Below are positions 23,644-33,728 of a stretch of 64,000 bases of DNA, piece by piece (position 1 is the stretch's first letter; every line of letters begins with the position of its first letter). This DNA comes from Darksidea phi (taxonomy: Eukaryota > Ascomycota > Dothideomycetes > Pleosporales > Lentitheciaceae). Position numbers and translations under genes: made by a program. Location: assembly GCA_030770425.1 (NCBI GenBank), contig JASJFT010000042.1, positions 1 to 64,000 on the forward strand, given 5' to 3'. The notes under the pieces were generated by a model. The model saw only the letters and a list, made by a program, of their open reading frames with translations, made no database searches and had not been told where the DNA came from.

Positions 23644-24903
23644 CTAGTACCTTTCCCTCGGGCCATTGCCGTGATTCTCAAAGAGATCTTCCAAGTACGC
23701 GCTCGGTGCACGTCCACCAGGCACATTCGTCCCACTCGGAACATTGAGCGACAGTTGACTTGGGCTGCCTTGCTCCTGGCCGTATGGGTTTCTGCTACCG
23801 GCCGTACCTAGAGTCGCGACGCTATTCCGGTTGTACAACGAGAGACCGTCTCGCGAGGGAGGTGCGCGGTCGTAACCCCGCGAAGGAGGAAGAGATGGAG
23901 AAACTGGAGGCGAAACCCCAGAGCGGTGGCTAAAGCGAGTGCCAGGTGTTTGTAAAGAGTAGGTGGAGAGATGTCCGTTGTGGTTGCCTCCTCCTACATG
24001 CGTTATTGGTGATCCGGAAGCAGGTTGTGCGTTACCAGCGGCGTAATACCCGGCCGGCAGGTAAGTCGACGAACGGTTGACCATGGAATCCCGCAGACCG
24101 GTGCTGCCGCCTGCAGTAGGCGAAAAGAAGAGGTTGGACGCTGCCTTTGGAGGAGTGCCAGCAGGATTTGCAGCGAACGGTTTGGGTGGCTTGGAGGTGC
24201 CGGTGGGCGCCGCAGCAAGGTGATCGAGTGACATGTTCGAACTCGCGCCAACGACGTTGTACATGCCACGCTTTTTGCCTGGCACAGCTGACATAGCCTT
24301 CAGATCCGCCAGATTCTGGGCCATCGCAGCGCGCTTGACAGAGCGATGCAGCGCCCAGGCCACAAGCCCTCGCCATGCAAGAACAGCCGCTCCTAAAAAT
24401 GCGAGGAAGGCGCCCACACATATGAAGACGGTGCCATCGGGCAGATCCGACTTCTGCATGAAGTCTGCGCCGGCAGTATTGGGGACTTGAGCAGTTGGGA
24501 TACCAACACCGGCAAGTGTCGAGAGGCCTGTTAGGGTAATGGCTGGGTTATCTGATGCTGATCCGGACTCGGCAGAATTGCTGGTCTCTGAGGAGGAGCT
24601 GGACTCTGAGGTCGAAGCACTGGTGAAGGTCATGGCCGGTGCCGTTCCATCGGTCTTCGGGGCCTCTGTCGTCTTCGATTCCTCGGTTTTGGAATCCTCG
24701 GTCTTAGATTCTTCTTCCGTCTTGGAGTTTTCCTCGGTCTGCGTTGGCGCTGGCGCTGGCGCTGGCGGTGCCGTAGGTTCAGGCTTTCCCGTCTCCGGGT
24801 CTTCGGTGGGCCGCGCAGCGGTAGTAGGCGGCGGATCACCTTGTGCCAGGACCGTCGGAGCGACGAGCAGGACGAGGGCCAGCAGGCCTATCGAGCGTCG
24901 CAT
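23644..24903 (-). CDS. Csi2-like single-pass cell-wall/chitin-related membrane protein
   Basis: A single exon encodes 419 aa. Residues 1-20 form a signal peptide (MRRSIGLLALVLLVAPTVLA). Residues 21-130 are Pro/Thr/Glu/Lys/Ser-rich with repeated EESK and TED units, a likely O-glycosylated outer stalk. A conserved segment (LTGLSTLAGVGIPTAQVPN, FMQKSDLPDGTVF) precedes one membrane helix at about 158-182 (ICVGAFLAFLGAAVLAWRG). The cytosolic side has HRSVKRAA and a Gly/Ser/Pro-rich tail. This layout fits fungal homologues of Saccharomyces Csi2, which was linked to chitin deposition; the role here is inferred. It is divergent from FCF1. Confidence 0.72.
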   Translation of the reverse strand: MRRSIGLLALVLLVAPTVLAQGDPPPTTAARPTEDPETGKPEPTAPPAPAPAPTQTEENSKTEEESKTEDSKTEESKTTEAPKTDGTAPAMTFTSASTSESSSSSETSNSAESGSASDNPAITLTGLSTLAGVGIPTAQVPNTAGADFMQKSDLPDGTVFICVGAFLAFLGAAVLAWRGLVAWALHRSVKRAAMAQNLADLKAMSAVPGKKRGMYNVVGASSNMSLDHLAAAPTGTSKPPKPFAANPAGTPPKAASNLFFSPTAGGSTGLRDSMVNRSSTYLPAGYYAAGNAQPASGSPITHVGGGNHNGHLSTYSLQTPGTRFSHRSGVSPPVSPSLPPSRGYDRAPPSRDGLSLYNRNSVATLGTAGSRNPYGQEQGSPSQLSLNVPSGTNVPGGRAPSAYLEDLFENHGNGPRERY

Positions 24904-25590
24904 GGCGAAAGATCGGTCTGTGAAGGCGAGTATGGGGAGTAGCGTCGGCGGCGCGTCGAGAGCGGGCGGCAGCTTTAGGGGTGCGATGCGGCTAAACGCT
25001 GTTTCTTGGTCGTGTTGGCGTGTCTCGGTTCGGTGGAGGCTAAAAGGGCTCAGGTAAGGACTGCGGGCCCTCTGGCGGCCGGGGACGACGAGTGGGACAG
25101 ATGGAACGAGCGACAGAATAGCGAGAAGCGGAGACGGAGGCCCAGTTGGAAACGAGTGGTGAAGGGGTGAGATGGAGCCGAATCAATCGCAGGGGGCGCA
25201 GGAGGACCTGCGGGACGGACTAGGGTTGCGTCCGTCGAGCTTGCTCGCTAGAGTTGACTGGGCAGCAAGCGGAATGGTGTCTCGAGCGATGGAATATAGA
25301 AAGTGCGAATTAATACATAGCAAGCTTGAATGAAAGGAAAATAGAGACGTTGCACACTTGGTACCGCTGTTTTGGGTTCACCCAGCTGTACACAGGGTGG
25401 CGAATCGCGGCGCTGTCTCTTCAGGGCTGCTCGTGTTCATTGACGCTAAGGACCCTTCCCCCATCCCAAAATAGAATGGACGACTGACTCCCGGGCCGAC
25501 AGTTTGGCCGTTGGAAGTCTTGGCATCTGCATGCTCCACCAAAAAGTTATCGCGACGAAACATCCGCGATAGCAACACAGAGCCGCAGAC
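24904..25590. promoter_or_regulatory. divergent promoter between the Csi2-like gene and FCF1
   Basis: The 687 bp between the two start codons must contain both promoters. The half next to the Csi2-like gene is GC-rich (GGCGGCGCGTCGAG and similar). An AATTAATAC tract near 25308 is the only notably AT-rich run. No TATA box is obvious. Confidence 0.35.
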
Positions 25591-26326
25591 ATGGGTGTCG
25601 CCAAGAAGACCCGCAAGTTTGCGCAGATGAAGCGCGTCATCGGTAAGAACACTATCAACGTACAATCGTATATGCGTTGACTGTAACAGGCCAGCGAGAC
25701 GCAAGACTGTTCGCCGCCACACCCCGCCAGAGCCCCTAGTATCTAATACCTTCACAGAAAGAAGAACCAAATGGCAGGCGAAATAGAAGCCAAGAAGAAG
25801 GCTGAGGCGGCACAAGCGAAACGAGAAATGTACCCACCGTTCCACCCTCTTCGCAAACCCTACTAACACCTCTGCCAGCCCCCAAGCACCCAGCTCCATG
25901 TTCTTCATGGCTAACGAAGCCCTCGGGCCCCCCTACCGCGTTCTCATCGACACCAACTTCCTCTCGCACACTGTTCACGCAAAACTCGATCTGCAATCCG
26001 CCCTCATGGATTTGCTATACGCCAAAACTACGCCCATCATCACCTCCTGTGTCATGGCCGAACTCGAAAAGCTGGGACCGAAATATCGCATCGCTCTGCG
26101 CATTGCTCGAGACGAAAGATGGGAACGGATAACGTGCGACCATAAGGGCACTTATGCAGATGATTGCCTTGTGGAGAACGTAACGAAGCACAGGATATAC
26201 CTTGTGGGCACCAACGACAGAGATTTGAAGAGAAGAATTAGGAAGATCCCAGGTGTGCCGATTGTCAGTGTGGCGAAGGGAAAGTATGTTATTGAAAGAC
26301 TGCCGGATGCGCCTGATTCTCGGTAA
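25591..26326 (+). CDS. fcf1: PIN-domain rRNA-processing nuclease Fcf1/Utp24
   Basis: Fcf1/Utp24 is the PIN-domain endonuclease of the small-subunit processome that cleaves pre-rRNA at sites A1 and A2. Four exons (25591-25642, 25690-25708, 25758-25829, 25879-26326) give 196 aa, close to the 189 aa of yeast. Exon 1 gives MGVAKKTRKFAQMKRVI; the second exon is only 19 nt and encodes GQRDARL at its joins; exon 3 encodes the basic KKNQMAGEIEAKKKAE stretch; the last exon begins IPQAPSSMFF. The PIN core keeps its acidic residues: VLIDTNFLS near residue 78, MAELEK, ADDCLVE, and GTNDRDLKRR. All introns are 47-49 nt and phase-consistent. Confidence 0.93.
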
Positions 26327-26652
26327 GAAGGGGAGGGGTTTATAGACTTTTCAAGGCATAGCGATGGCGTTTAAGTTCGGAGCATATTGTGCACTAGATG
26401 GGGTCAGGTTTCAAATGGTAAAAGACTTAACAAAAAGCATCTTCATTTAGAACATAAATCCATAAGATTACAAGATCATCAAATCTAAAACGTCATCATG
26501 TCGTGGGGTTCGACTACAAGAGTCAGTAAAGCTCGACTAGGCGGTCCCAATACCTATTGTCTATACCAGAGGCCACGCCATCCCGCAATCGCGACACTTT
26601 ATACCACCGAATCACTATGCCGTTTCAGCGTTCGTTCGTACATATCAAGGCA
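26327..26652. other. convergent intergenic region
   Basis: The 3' ends of FCF1 and of the minus-strand neighbour meet here. Only AT-richer untranslated-type DNA is seen. Confidence 0.35.
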
Positions 26653-28865
26653 TCATATCCCAACCAACCCATCCAATAACGCCGTCAACCCCGCAACCCC
26701 CATCAAAGCTTTGGTCGCACCACTATGCTCCTTTTTCTTCGACTGACTATCTGAACGTCGCCGACTCCTACTCCTACGCCTCCTTTCTCTATCCCTATCG
26801 CCGAAATCAGAATCTGAAGTACTTGAATAACTATCGTAACGAACGTGAGATGACCGAGGCTGGCCACTTCGGAGGGGTGGTTGGGAATAGATGCTGGGCT
26901 GAAGGAGGCGTGGGCCGATTGGTTGTTGTTGGTGAGCCATGGGGGGAGGTGGCGGGTAGAAGGTTTGCGGCGAGTATGCCTGGGGCGAATACGGTGGGAC
27001 TTGTGCCGAGGTTGCAGAGGGAGAGATTGGAGGATGCAGATTTGTGCTGCGATGGTTTGGTGGATAAATAGGTAGTGGACCAGGCATCGACATTGTCCGG
27101 TCCAGTGGCGGCGGTGGTGGCACATGAAACGCAGTAACAGAATGCTCGAGCGGCGGACGCATTGACTGGTTCGCAAACGGTTTACGATCGCGGTCTAGTG
27201 TAGGGGATTTCGGTGCGGGACGTCTATCGAAGGATTCGCGACGCGTTCCCTCACCAGGCGGCGGTGTTATGGCATGTTTCTTCCTATATACCTCCACAGT
27301 TCTCTCCACAAGGCGCCGCACTTGGTCGAATGTCAAGCCTCTCTCAATGCGGAAGCAAGTCTCTAACTTTGTCCGTCTACCGTCTCGTCCCTCTTTCTGA
27401 AACTGGGTGAACCGATAGCCTGCTTCTCTGATAGCTTCCTTGCACACCCATGATGCCAGAATCTGGGTATGAATCTGTCGGTCTGACAAAACTTCGGAAG
27501 AGGGCACGTCGGCGTTTGTCTCCTGAACCTTCCCGTCGATATACTTCCAGTAGTGGCGACGAGTACATAGCGTCCATGGAATCCCCAGTTCAATCTCTTC
27601 ATCTTTGTCCTTTGCTTCGATCGCTGCCGCTGCCTCAACAGGTAATGAACCGATGCTCGTCCGCGGAGACGCAGGGCCTGAACTAGGCGAAATTGGCATG
27701 TTTCTCACAGACTTTGGCGATGCTGCAAACGATGATGCGGGGCTCAAAGGGATTGTTGAACCAGACTTGGTGGGGACGGGTATGGGCAATGTGGCAGGTT
27801 CGGCGAACAATGGTTGAATGCTGCCTGACCGACGAGGCATTGGTGTAGTCAACCTGGGGGTAATGCCGTCTTCACTGTCAGATTCCACAAACGGCTGTTG
27901 AGACTCCCTCTTCTGGGCCCGCTCTTTGTGCTCAGCAACTTGCAGGTCCTCTTCGAACTTGCGCAACTGAGTCCATCGATCCAGCATGCGATCCACCTGT
28001 GTTCTTGAGTTTCCGCATACGGCCGGTAGCCATTGCTCTTCGTTGGAGTTGTAGGTTTCTAGGCTTGCGATGAACTTGTCTTGATAGATGAATAGATGTG
28101 CTGGCTGTGGTGGACCCCGATCGGTGGCGACCAGACTTTGTGAGTTGTCATCCTCCATGAGGAGTCGTGCGTCCGGTCTTGACGGCTCATACAATTTCGA
28201 TGCCAAAAGTATTGATATCTGTTGTTCGATAATCAGTGTTTCGAGTTGATGCTTCTCATTGGCCACCGCGGTAGCGACTTGTTGCGGGGACACCGTTGGC
28301 CGAACTCTGCGAGATATTAGGCGACTGTAGAGGTGCAATCGCACCGAGGTCTTGCTTACCTTCCCCATATTATACTCTGAGCTGTGTTTAGAGTTTGTAG
28401 CATAACTGACAAGGTCGATTTTAGGGAGTCAAGGTGAGCGGTGAGATAATGTAGCCTTGCCACCACAGCCGAACCAAATCGGGAGCTTCGACTCGGATCA
28501 TCATGCGGATAATCGTATCTCTCAGCTTTGGTATCTCTATGGCGAGTAACGATGGTTTCGATTTCAATCAAGATAGCCGCGCATTGGCCAACGATGTCGT
28601 CGAGTGTTTCGATAGCCTGGTTGAGCTCGTCAGCCTTAATGTACATGTAAGCCGATTGCGAACATACTTCAGCCGACAGCAACCGATCATCTTCTTTGAT
28701 GATGGTTCCAACTTGTTTGACAATGAGGGCAAGATTATTGATCGACTTGGCCGTCCTTATAAGATCCCTCGCAACGTCCGATTCTGCAGCGGCAAAACGG
28801 TACAGTTCAAGAGCAAGCGTAGAACTCCTTGAGACGAGTGGGAGAATAGCCGCAAGAACTGCCAT
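26653..28865 (-). CDS. protein with fungal N-terminal helical domain and RS-rich tail
   Basis: Two exons (28865-28360, 28306-26653; 53-nt intron GTAAGC..GCAG) give 719 aa. Residues 1-170 form a helical domain (MAVLAAILPLVSRSSTLALE, then IRTAKSINNLALIVKQVGTI) of the kind found at the N-terminus of many fungal NLR-like and related proteins. The splice gives WGRVRPTVSPQQVATAVANE, followed by another helical stretch with Leu/Ile spacing. Residues 290-540 are Ser/Pro-rich and disordered with a more ordered part near 370-480 (IPWTLCTRRHYWKYIDGK). The end is Arg/Ser-rich (SRSRRRSDSQSKKK), then a short hydrophobic Gly/Ala helix. There is no NACHT or kinase domain, and the function is unknown. Confidence 0.68.
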
Positions 28866-31403
28866 CACTTTGATAATCTTGAAGAATCTGTGTTGGGCAT
28901 CTCAACATCACCCGTAAAGAAGGCTATAGAGTCGTGGCTTAATATATCGGCAGCTAAAAGTGTGGATGTGGTGGCCGTTGGCTGTGACGTATTCAATCCC
29001 AAACGGTGTTCGGATGATTCAGCGATTGGCGGGAACTGCTGGGGAATCGATCTGGGCTCGGCAACTGCGGGCTCGGCAACCTCTTCGCCAATGAAACGAG
29101 TGCTCCAAAAGTTAGCGGAATAGAGGTTCAGCAAACAGGAGGTGCGCTACGAGATTAGTCTAGTCTACATGTCTCCCCATGGAGTACATGTACGACATTA
29201 TAAGCGCGCCTGACCACGGATAGTGAGGCTCTGCTCGAGCTAATAAAACTAGCGCAGGCGTCCGGTGAACAAAATTTTGGGCCGCAAGCGAGACACGACC
29301 TATCACTTGAATCATCGCGGAGTCGATTCGGCCAAAGAGGCCATAAGACGCGTTGTATTCGATGGTAATCGCGGTGTCTCTTTCCGTCGCTGTAGCCTAG
29401 ATGGTGTCTCACCGGACGCGGTATAGTGCAGGCTCCTACTCCCCGTCGATACGTGAGATGCTATAGATGCCGACCAAATCTGAATTCATGGTTCAAGGGT
29501 CGAGCGCTCCGGTCAGAAGTTCAGCGCGTGTTGCACAGACGCAAAGGCTCGCATGCATACCCCTGATATACGACAATGCAAAAAGGCTCCAAGGAAGCTC
29601 TGCACGCCTAGATGTACGCCAGAAAGCCAGAATACGAGTGGCTTGACGGCTCACAGCTGCCATCCCGCTTCGAGAAATCCGCCCACGTTGAAGATTTGGG
29701 GGTCTATTCTAAGCCCGTAGCGGATCCGTTCACTTGGTGAACTCTTACTAAAACAACATCACAAGACTGTTAAAATTCTTAAGGTAGTACGTAAGAAGCC
29801 TGAACGCAGCAGAGAAATATTAACCCCTCAGGGTACTGATCTGGTATACTAGCATTAATAGCTTTCCTACACAGGATAGACAACGCCTAGCGGAGCTAGA
29901 AATACTTACAGGCCGTTCGATAAATCAATTAGCTAGAAACTATCCACGATCGTATGATGAAGCATCATAATTCCGGGTTCGCGCCAATGCCGGGGCTCGT
30001 TCCGAGACTGCAATCTACGTGATCATGGTTACCTAGTGAGATTAACATCTCCATAGATGAGCTTTGCCGACTTCATACCTCAACCTTACAAAGTGGTTTG
30101 CGAGTCCAAACTGCGTTACACCTTCCAAAATTGAGGTCGCGAGCGTGCTAGACAGAATGCAGACTTCCCGAGCAACTGCCGTACAAGCCGCTGAACCCGT
30201 ATGCCCAAGCGCACGCCAATGCTCTCCAAGTTGCAATCGCCGGTATACGGCATGCCACCACCGCCAGCAGAGAAACGCTCCGGCACGCCCATGAGGTGGC
30301 ATCGAGCGGAGTTATTGCATCTGGTGTCATGCGAGAGGAGTCCATGTGTGGGCGGACATTCTGGACCGGCGGACTTGCAGAGTCCGAAGAATGAGGCGCT
30401 CGGTCCATCTTTGCCTATTGCGGTAATCCAGCCCTCGCGCCAACGCAAATGATTCGCTTATGGCATCTATCTTTGCACTGTGTATAGGAAAACGTGAGAC
30501 TCCGGAGCACAGGAGATCCTTCTTGAGGAGAGATCGGGCCCAGCCGCTAGAGAGTGTCCGGAGTGGGGTTTCATGTAATCCTCGAGTAGCGGCGGCTCGT
30601 TTACATAGCTGCGAGCCTAAAGCTAATGCGGCTCCTTTCTCTGGTGATGATCAAATCGGGTCCATCTGAACTAGAAAGCGCTGACGTTTGGAGTGCTACC
30701 GAGCTGAGAGTGCTATCGCGACGTGCCCAGTGATTGAAGGTGACGTACACGCTCTGCGAAGGGCTCTTATCTGATCTATCGCTTGTTAGCTCGAACAAAA
30801 CTCTAGTTCGGCCCCTCTTCACGATGGGCCTGAACGATCAATTAGTCTTAGTTTACCAAGCCTAGCAAAGGATCAATTGTGACGATGATCTTGCCCAAAT
30901 GCTCGCCCACGAACGAGCCGCCGGAAATGGATCCGCCACGGAGATTGATTCTAGACGGGTGAGGCTGAAGACACAAAAACATAGAGCCCATTTCTTTTGT
31001 CGAGGAGAAAGGTGAGACGGACTGCATGTTTCGACAGCTCCGCCCGCAACGGGGTTCTGAGCCAAGCATTCACAGGCGCAGGGACCGCTGCCGGCCTTCC
31101 AACCCCTCTCATTGGTCGGACCACCACGAAAGCCGCGTCTCCGTCACGACAGCAACACAACCAAAGTCCACTTGCGCCTCCATAGTGCGTCATTTATCTA
31201 TCGCTTGCTCCCTTCTCTTCTCTCGATCAGCGTCTAATTAGCACCAATCCCACAGTCGCTTTCGTTCTTTCTAGTACTTTTCTTTGCTGGACCAATCGTG
31301 CCGCTTCCGGTAACCACGAGCAATTCTTATTCGTTTACAACATTTATACTACCAAACTACCTGCAGAGGCCGAGAACCATCTCAAGCTGTTATATATCTG
31401 ACC
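28866..31403. other. 2.5 kb gene-poor region with remnants
   Basis: No intact gene is supported. About 29740-29950 is AT-rich with many stops in all frames and resembles decayed mobile-element DNA. Frames between 30040 and 30450 have no recognisable content. A dehydrogenase-like remnant at 30858-30990 is listed separately. The last 200 bases (CT-rich, ending TATATATCTGACC) are the leader of the PAQR gene. Confidence 0.35.
30858..30990 (-). pseudogene. possible C-terminal remnant of a zinc-type alcohol dehydrogenase
   Basis: A minus-strand frame ends with SGGSFVGEHLGKIIVTIDP, which resembles the C-terminal end of medium-chain zinc-binding dehydrogenases or enoyl reductases (an HLGKIIVTID-type last strand). 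No nucleotide-binding domain or catalytic region lies upstream in a usable frame, so at best this is a short gene relic. Chance similarity cannot be excluded. Confidence 0.25.
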
Positions 31404-32976
31404 ATGCCTCACACTCGCACCCGCAGCGGTGTGCAGAGCAAGACCACCGCCGTTATGATGAACAAGGACGAGAAGACCATGTTGCGTCCGAACCGGGTTT
31501 ATGGTACTTTTGGCAAGGAGCGACAGCGTCATTCGCGACAGCATTCCATGCAGATGCGGCACCCTCTACCACGCCTCGATTCAGACAACTTCCGTGCGGT
31601 ACGTTTCTGTATGCCTCTAAGATAGATTCCTAGGCTAATTGATCTCGCAGCTTGGAAGCTTCTTGTCAGACCTCAACCATAGACTGGACTTCATTGAATC
31701 ATATGGTAACTTCAAGATCGACACTGGTGTCGAATATGCGTACTCCACCCTTCTCGCAGTCCGCAACTCGTGCTTCAACCTCTCAGATGGCGCACTCGAA
31801 GTGGGACGCCGACAAGCGTCGGTGTTTGTGGAGACTTTGGAAAGCAGGTACCTTGAAGCACTTGAGAGGAAAGAAACGTTGGCCGAGAAAGTCCTGGAAG
31901 GCATCCTAGTCATGGAAGACTGGGTGTCGGACCTCGAAACCCGCGCCTACGCCATCCGCGACGCGGGAATCGACACGATGAACCACGTATTGGAGCGCCC
32001 CAAGGAAGTAGTCGTCCACAAAGCCCACCGAATCCCGCAATCCATCGATCTCAAGTTCGACACGTCAGTCGAAAACATTGACCTCAAGATCGACCTCAAG
32101 ATCGAAGCTGCTCTCGCCCGCGCCAAAGAACACGGCCTCATCCGCTTCGACGACCTGCCGGAACCTTGGCAGGTCAACCCAAATATCCATAGTGGGTACC
32201 GCTTCTGCGACGGCCACTGGGCCTGCATCCGCTCCATCATGGGCATTCACAATGAATCTTGCAACATCTGGTCACACTTGCTCGGCATCTTCCTCGTACT
32301 TGGTGTAGCATTCCACTACTACCCGCAGCACATGAACTTCAACGCCTCCTCGACCACCGACGTCTTCATCGCATCGCTCTTCTTCTTCGCAGCCATCAAG
32401 TGTCTTATATGCTCCTGCACCATGCACACCATGAACAGCATTGCCCACAGGGGTCTCCTAGCACGCTATGCATGCGTCGACTACACGGGCATCTCGCTCC
32501 TCGTCGGCGCCTCAATAATGACCGTCGAATACACTGCTCTGTACTGCGAACCTATCTCGCAGATATTCTACATGGCATTCACCGCCGTGCTGAGCGTCGG
32601 CGGTGTCTACCTGCCCTGGAACCCAACCTTCAACCGCAAAGACCTCGCCTGGGTACGCGTCCTCTTCTACGTCACGCTCGCTATGACATGCTTCCTGCCC
32701 TCGGGTCAACTCATCTGGCAGCACGGTCTCGAGTACACGGCTGCCTTCTACGGCCCCGTCTCTAAGAGCATGCTTGTGTACTTGGGCGGTGCTATCATCT
32801 ATGCGAGCAAGGTCCCTGAACGCTGGCTTCCCGGCAAATTCGACTACCTAGGCACCTCGCACAATATCTGGCATATTGCCGTGCTGGGTGGTATCATCAC
32901 TCATTACTTTGCTATGCAGCAGATGTTCTCACATGCGCATAACAGGGCCGCTGCGCAGTGCCCTGTTGTTTTGTGA
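31404..32976 (+). CDS. PAQR/hemolysin-III family seven-helix protein, IZH3-like
   Basis: Two exons (31404-31598, 31651-32976; 52-nt phase-0 intron GTACGT..GCAG) give 506 aa. Residues 1-230 form a long soluble N-terminal region with helical, charged segments (EALERKETLAEKVLEGILV), as in yeast Izh3. The PAQR domain begins near 235 (PNIHSGYRFCDGHWACIRS). It carries the family motif HNESCNIWSHLLG, then a CTMHTMNSIAH motif and, near the end, SHNIWHIAVLGGIITHY; these hold the Ser, Asp and His residues that bind zinc in PAQR proteins. Seven hydrophobic helices are visible. Yeast Izh proteins affect zinc and sterol metabolism; the ligand here is unknown. Confidence 0.88.
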
Positions 32977-33728
32977 GTGTAGACCTTCTGCCTTTCCTTT
33001 GTACATCTCTCTTCGATTCTCCTAAATATTTTCCCCGTATTTTTTTTTTATCTATGCATTTGCTTTCTTTTTATCGATTAGCGTAGCATTAGAGTACTGG
33101 TCTTTGAATTTTGGGCTAGTGTCGGCATGGGTGCATTAGCGAAGGGCGTTGCATTATATCTAGATTCACATTGAACGTGTATGATGAATTCTCTCCACCT
33201 AGACACCAACTCATCTTGTATCTATTTCATAAAGTCTCAGTCTAATACCCAATTTGAAATGCGAGAATGTCGTGCCATAGCCGCTAATCTAGGTATCTTA
33301 CTAACAAGCAACATACAAAAAGCCACCCAAGAGGGAGACTGTACAGTTAGAATCAGATGGACAATGGCTAGGGTACAATAGTGTACAACAGAAGCGAACA
33401 ACGGGAGCCACCACAAGTAGGACATGAGCGTCATCATTCGTGAAGCAACCGTCTCGATCGTGTTTCCCCATCAATGTCATAGACATCATCAGACGTCCGT
33501 GATCATGACAAGGTATGATATGAAACAAAAAGCCCGTAATATAGAAAGCTGGAACCAGTACGCCAAAGACCAAAACAAAAGTGTCTAGGAGAAAGGAATC
33601 CGCCCCGATGTGGAGATAGTATGACTGGCGAAAGTGTATACACACTTCTTCGCAGTACTATATGCTCTTGGGCCATTTCCAGGTAAAGTGTACCCAGACC
33701 TATGTCAAGGCACCATACCCATTGGATG
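32977..33728. other. convergent intergenic region
   Basis: It lies between the PAQR and Zn2Cys6 genes. A T-run (33040-33049) and an ATTAGCG-rich stretch follow the PAQR stop codon. Nothing else is recognised. Confidence 0.35.

Noticed and set aside
24539..25057. A 172-codon plus-strand frame opposite the start of the Csi2-like gene.
   Set aside because: Low-complexity antisense of the Ser/Thr/Glu-rich stalk; the minus strand has the signal peptide and membrane helix.
29480..29530. A tRNA-like GGTTCAAGGGTCG stretch.
   Set aside because: No acceptor stem, D arm or anticodon arm can be paired around it.
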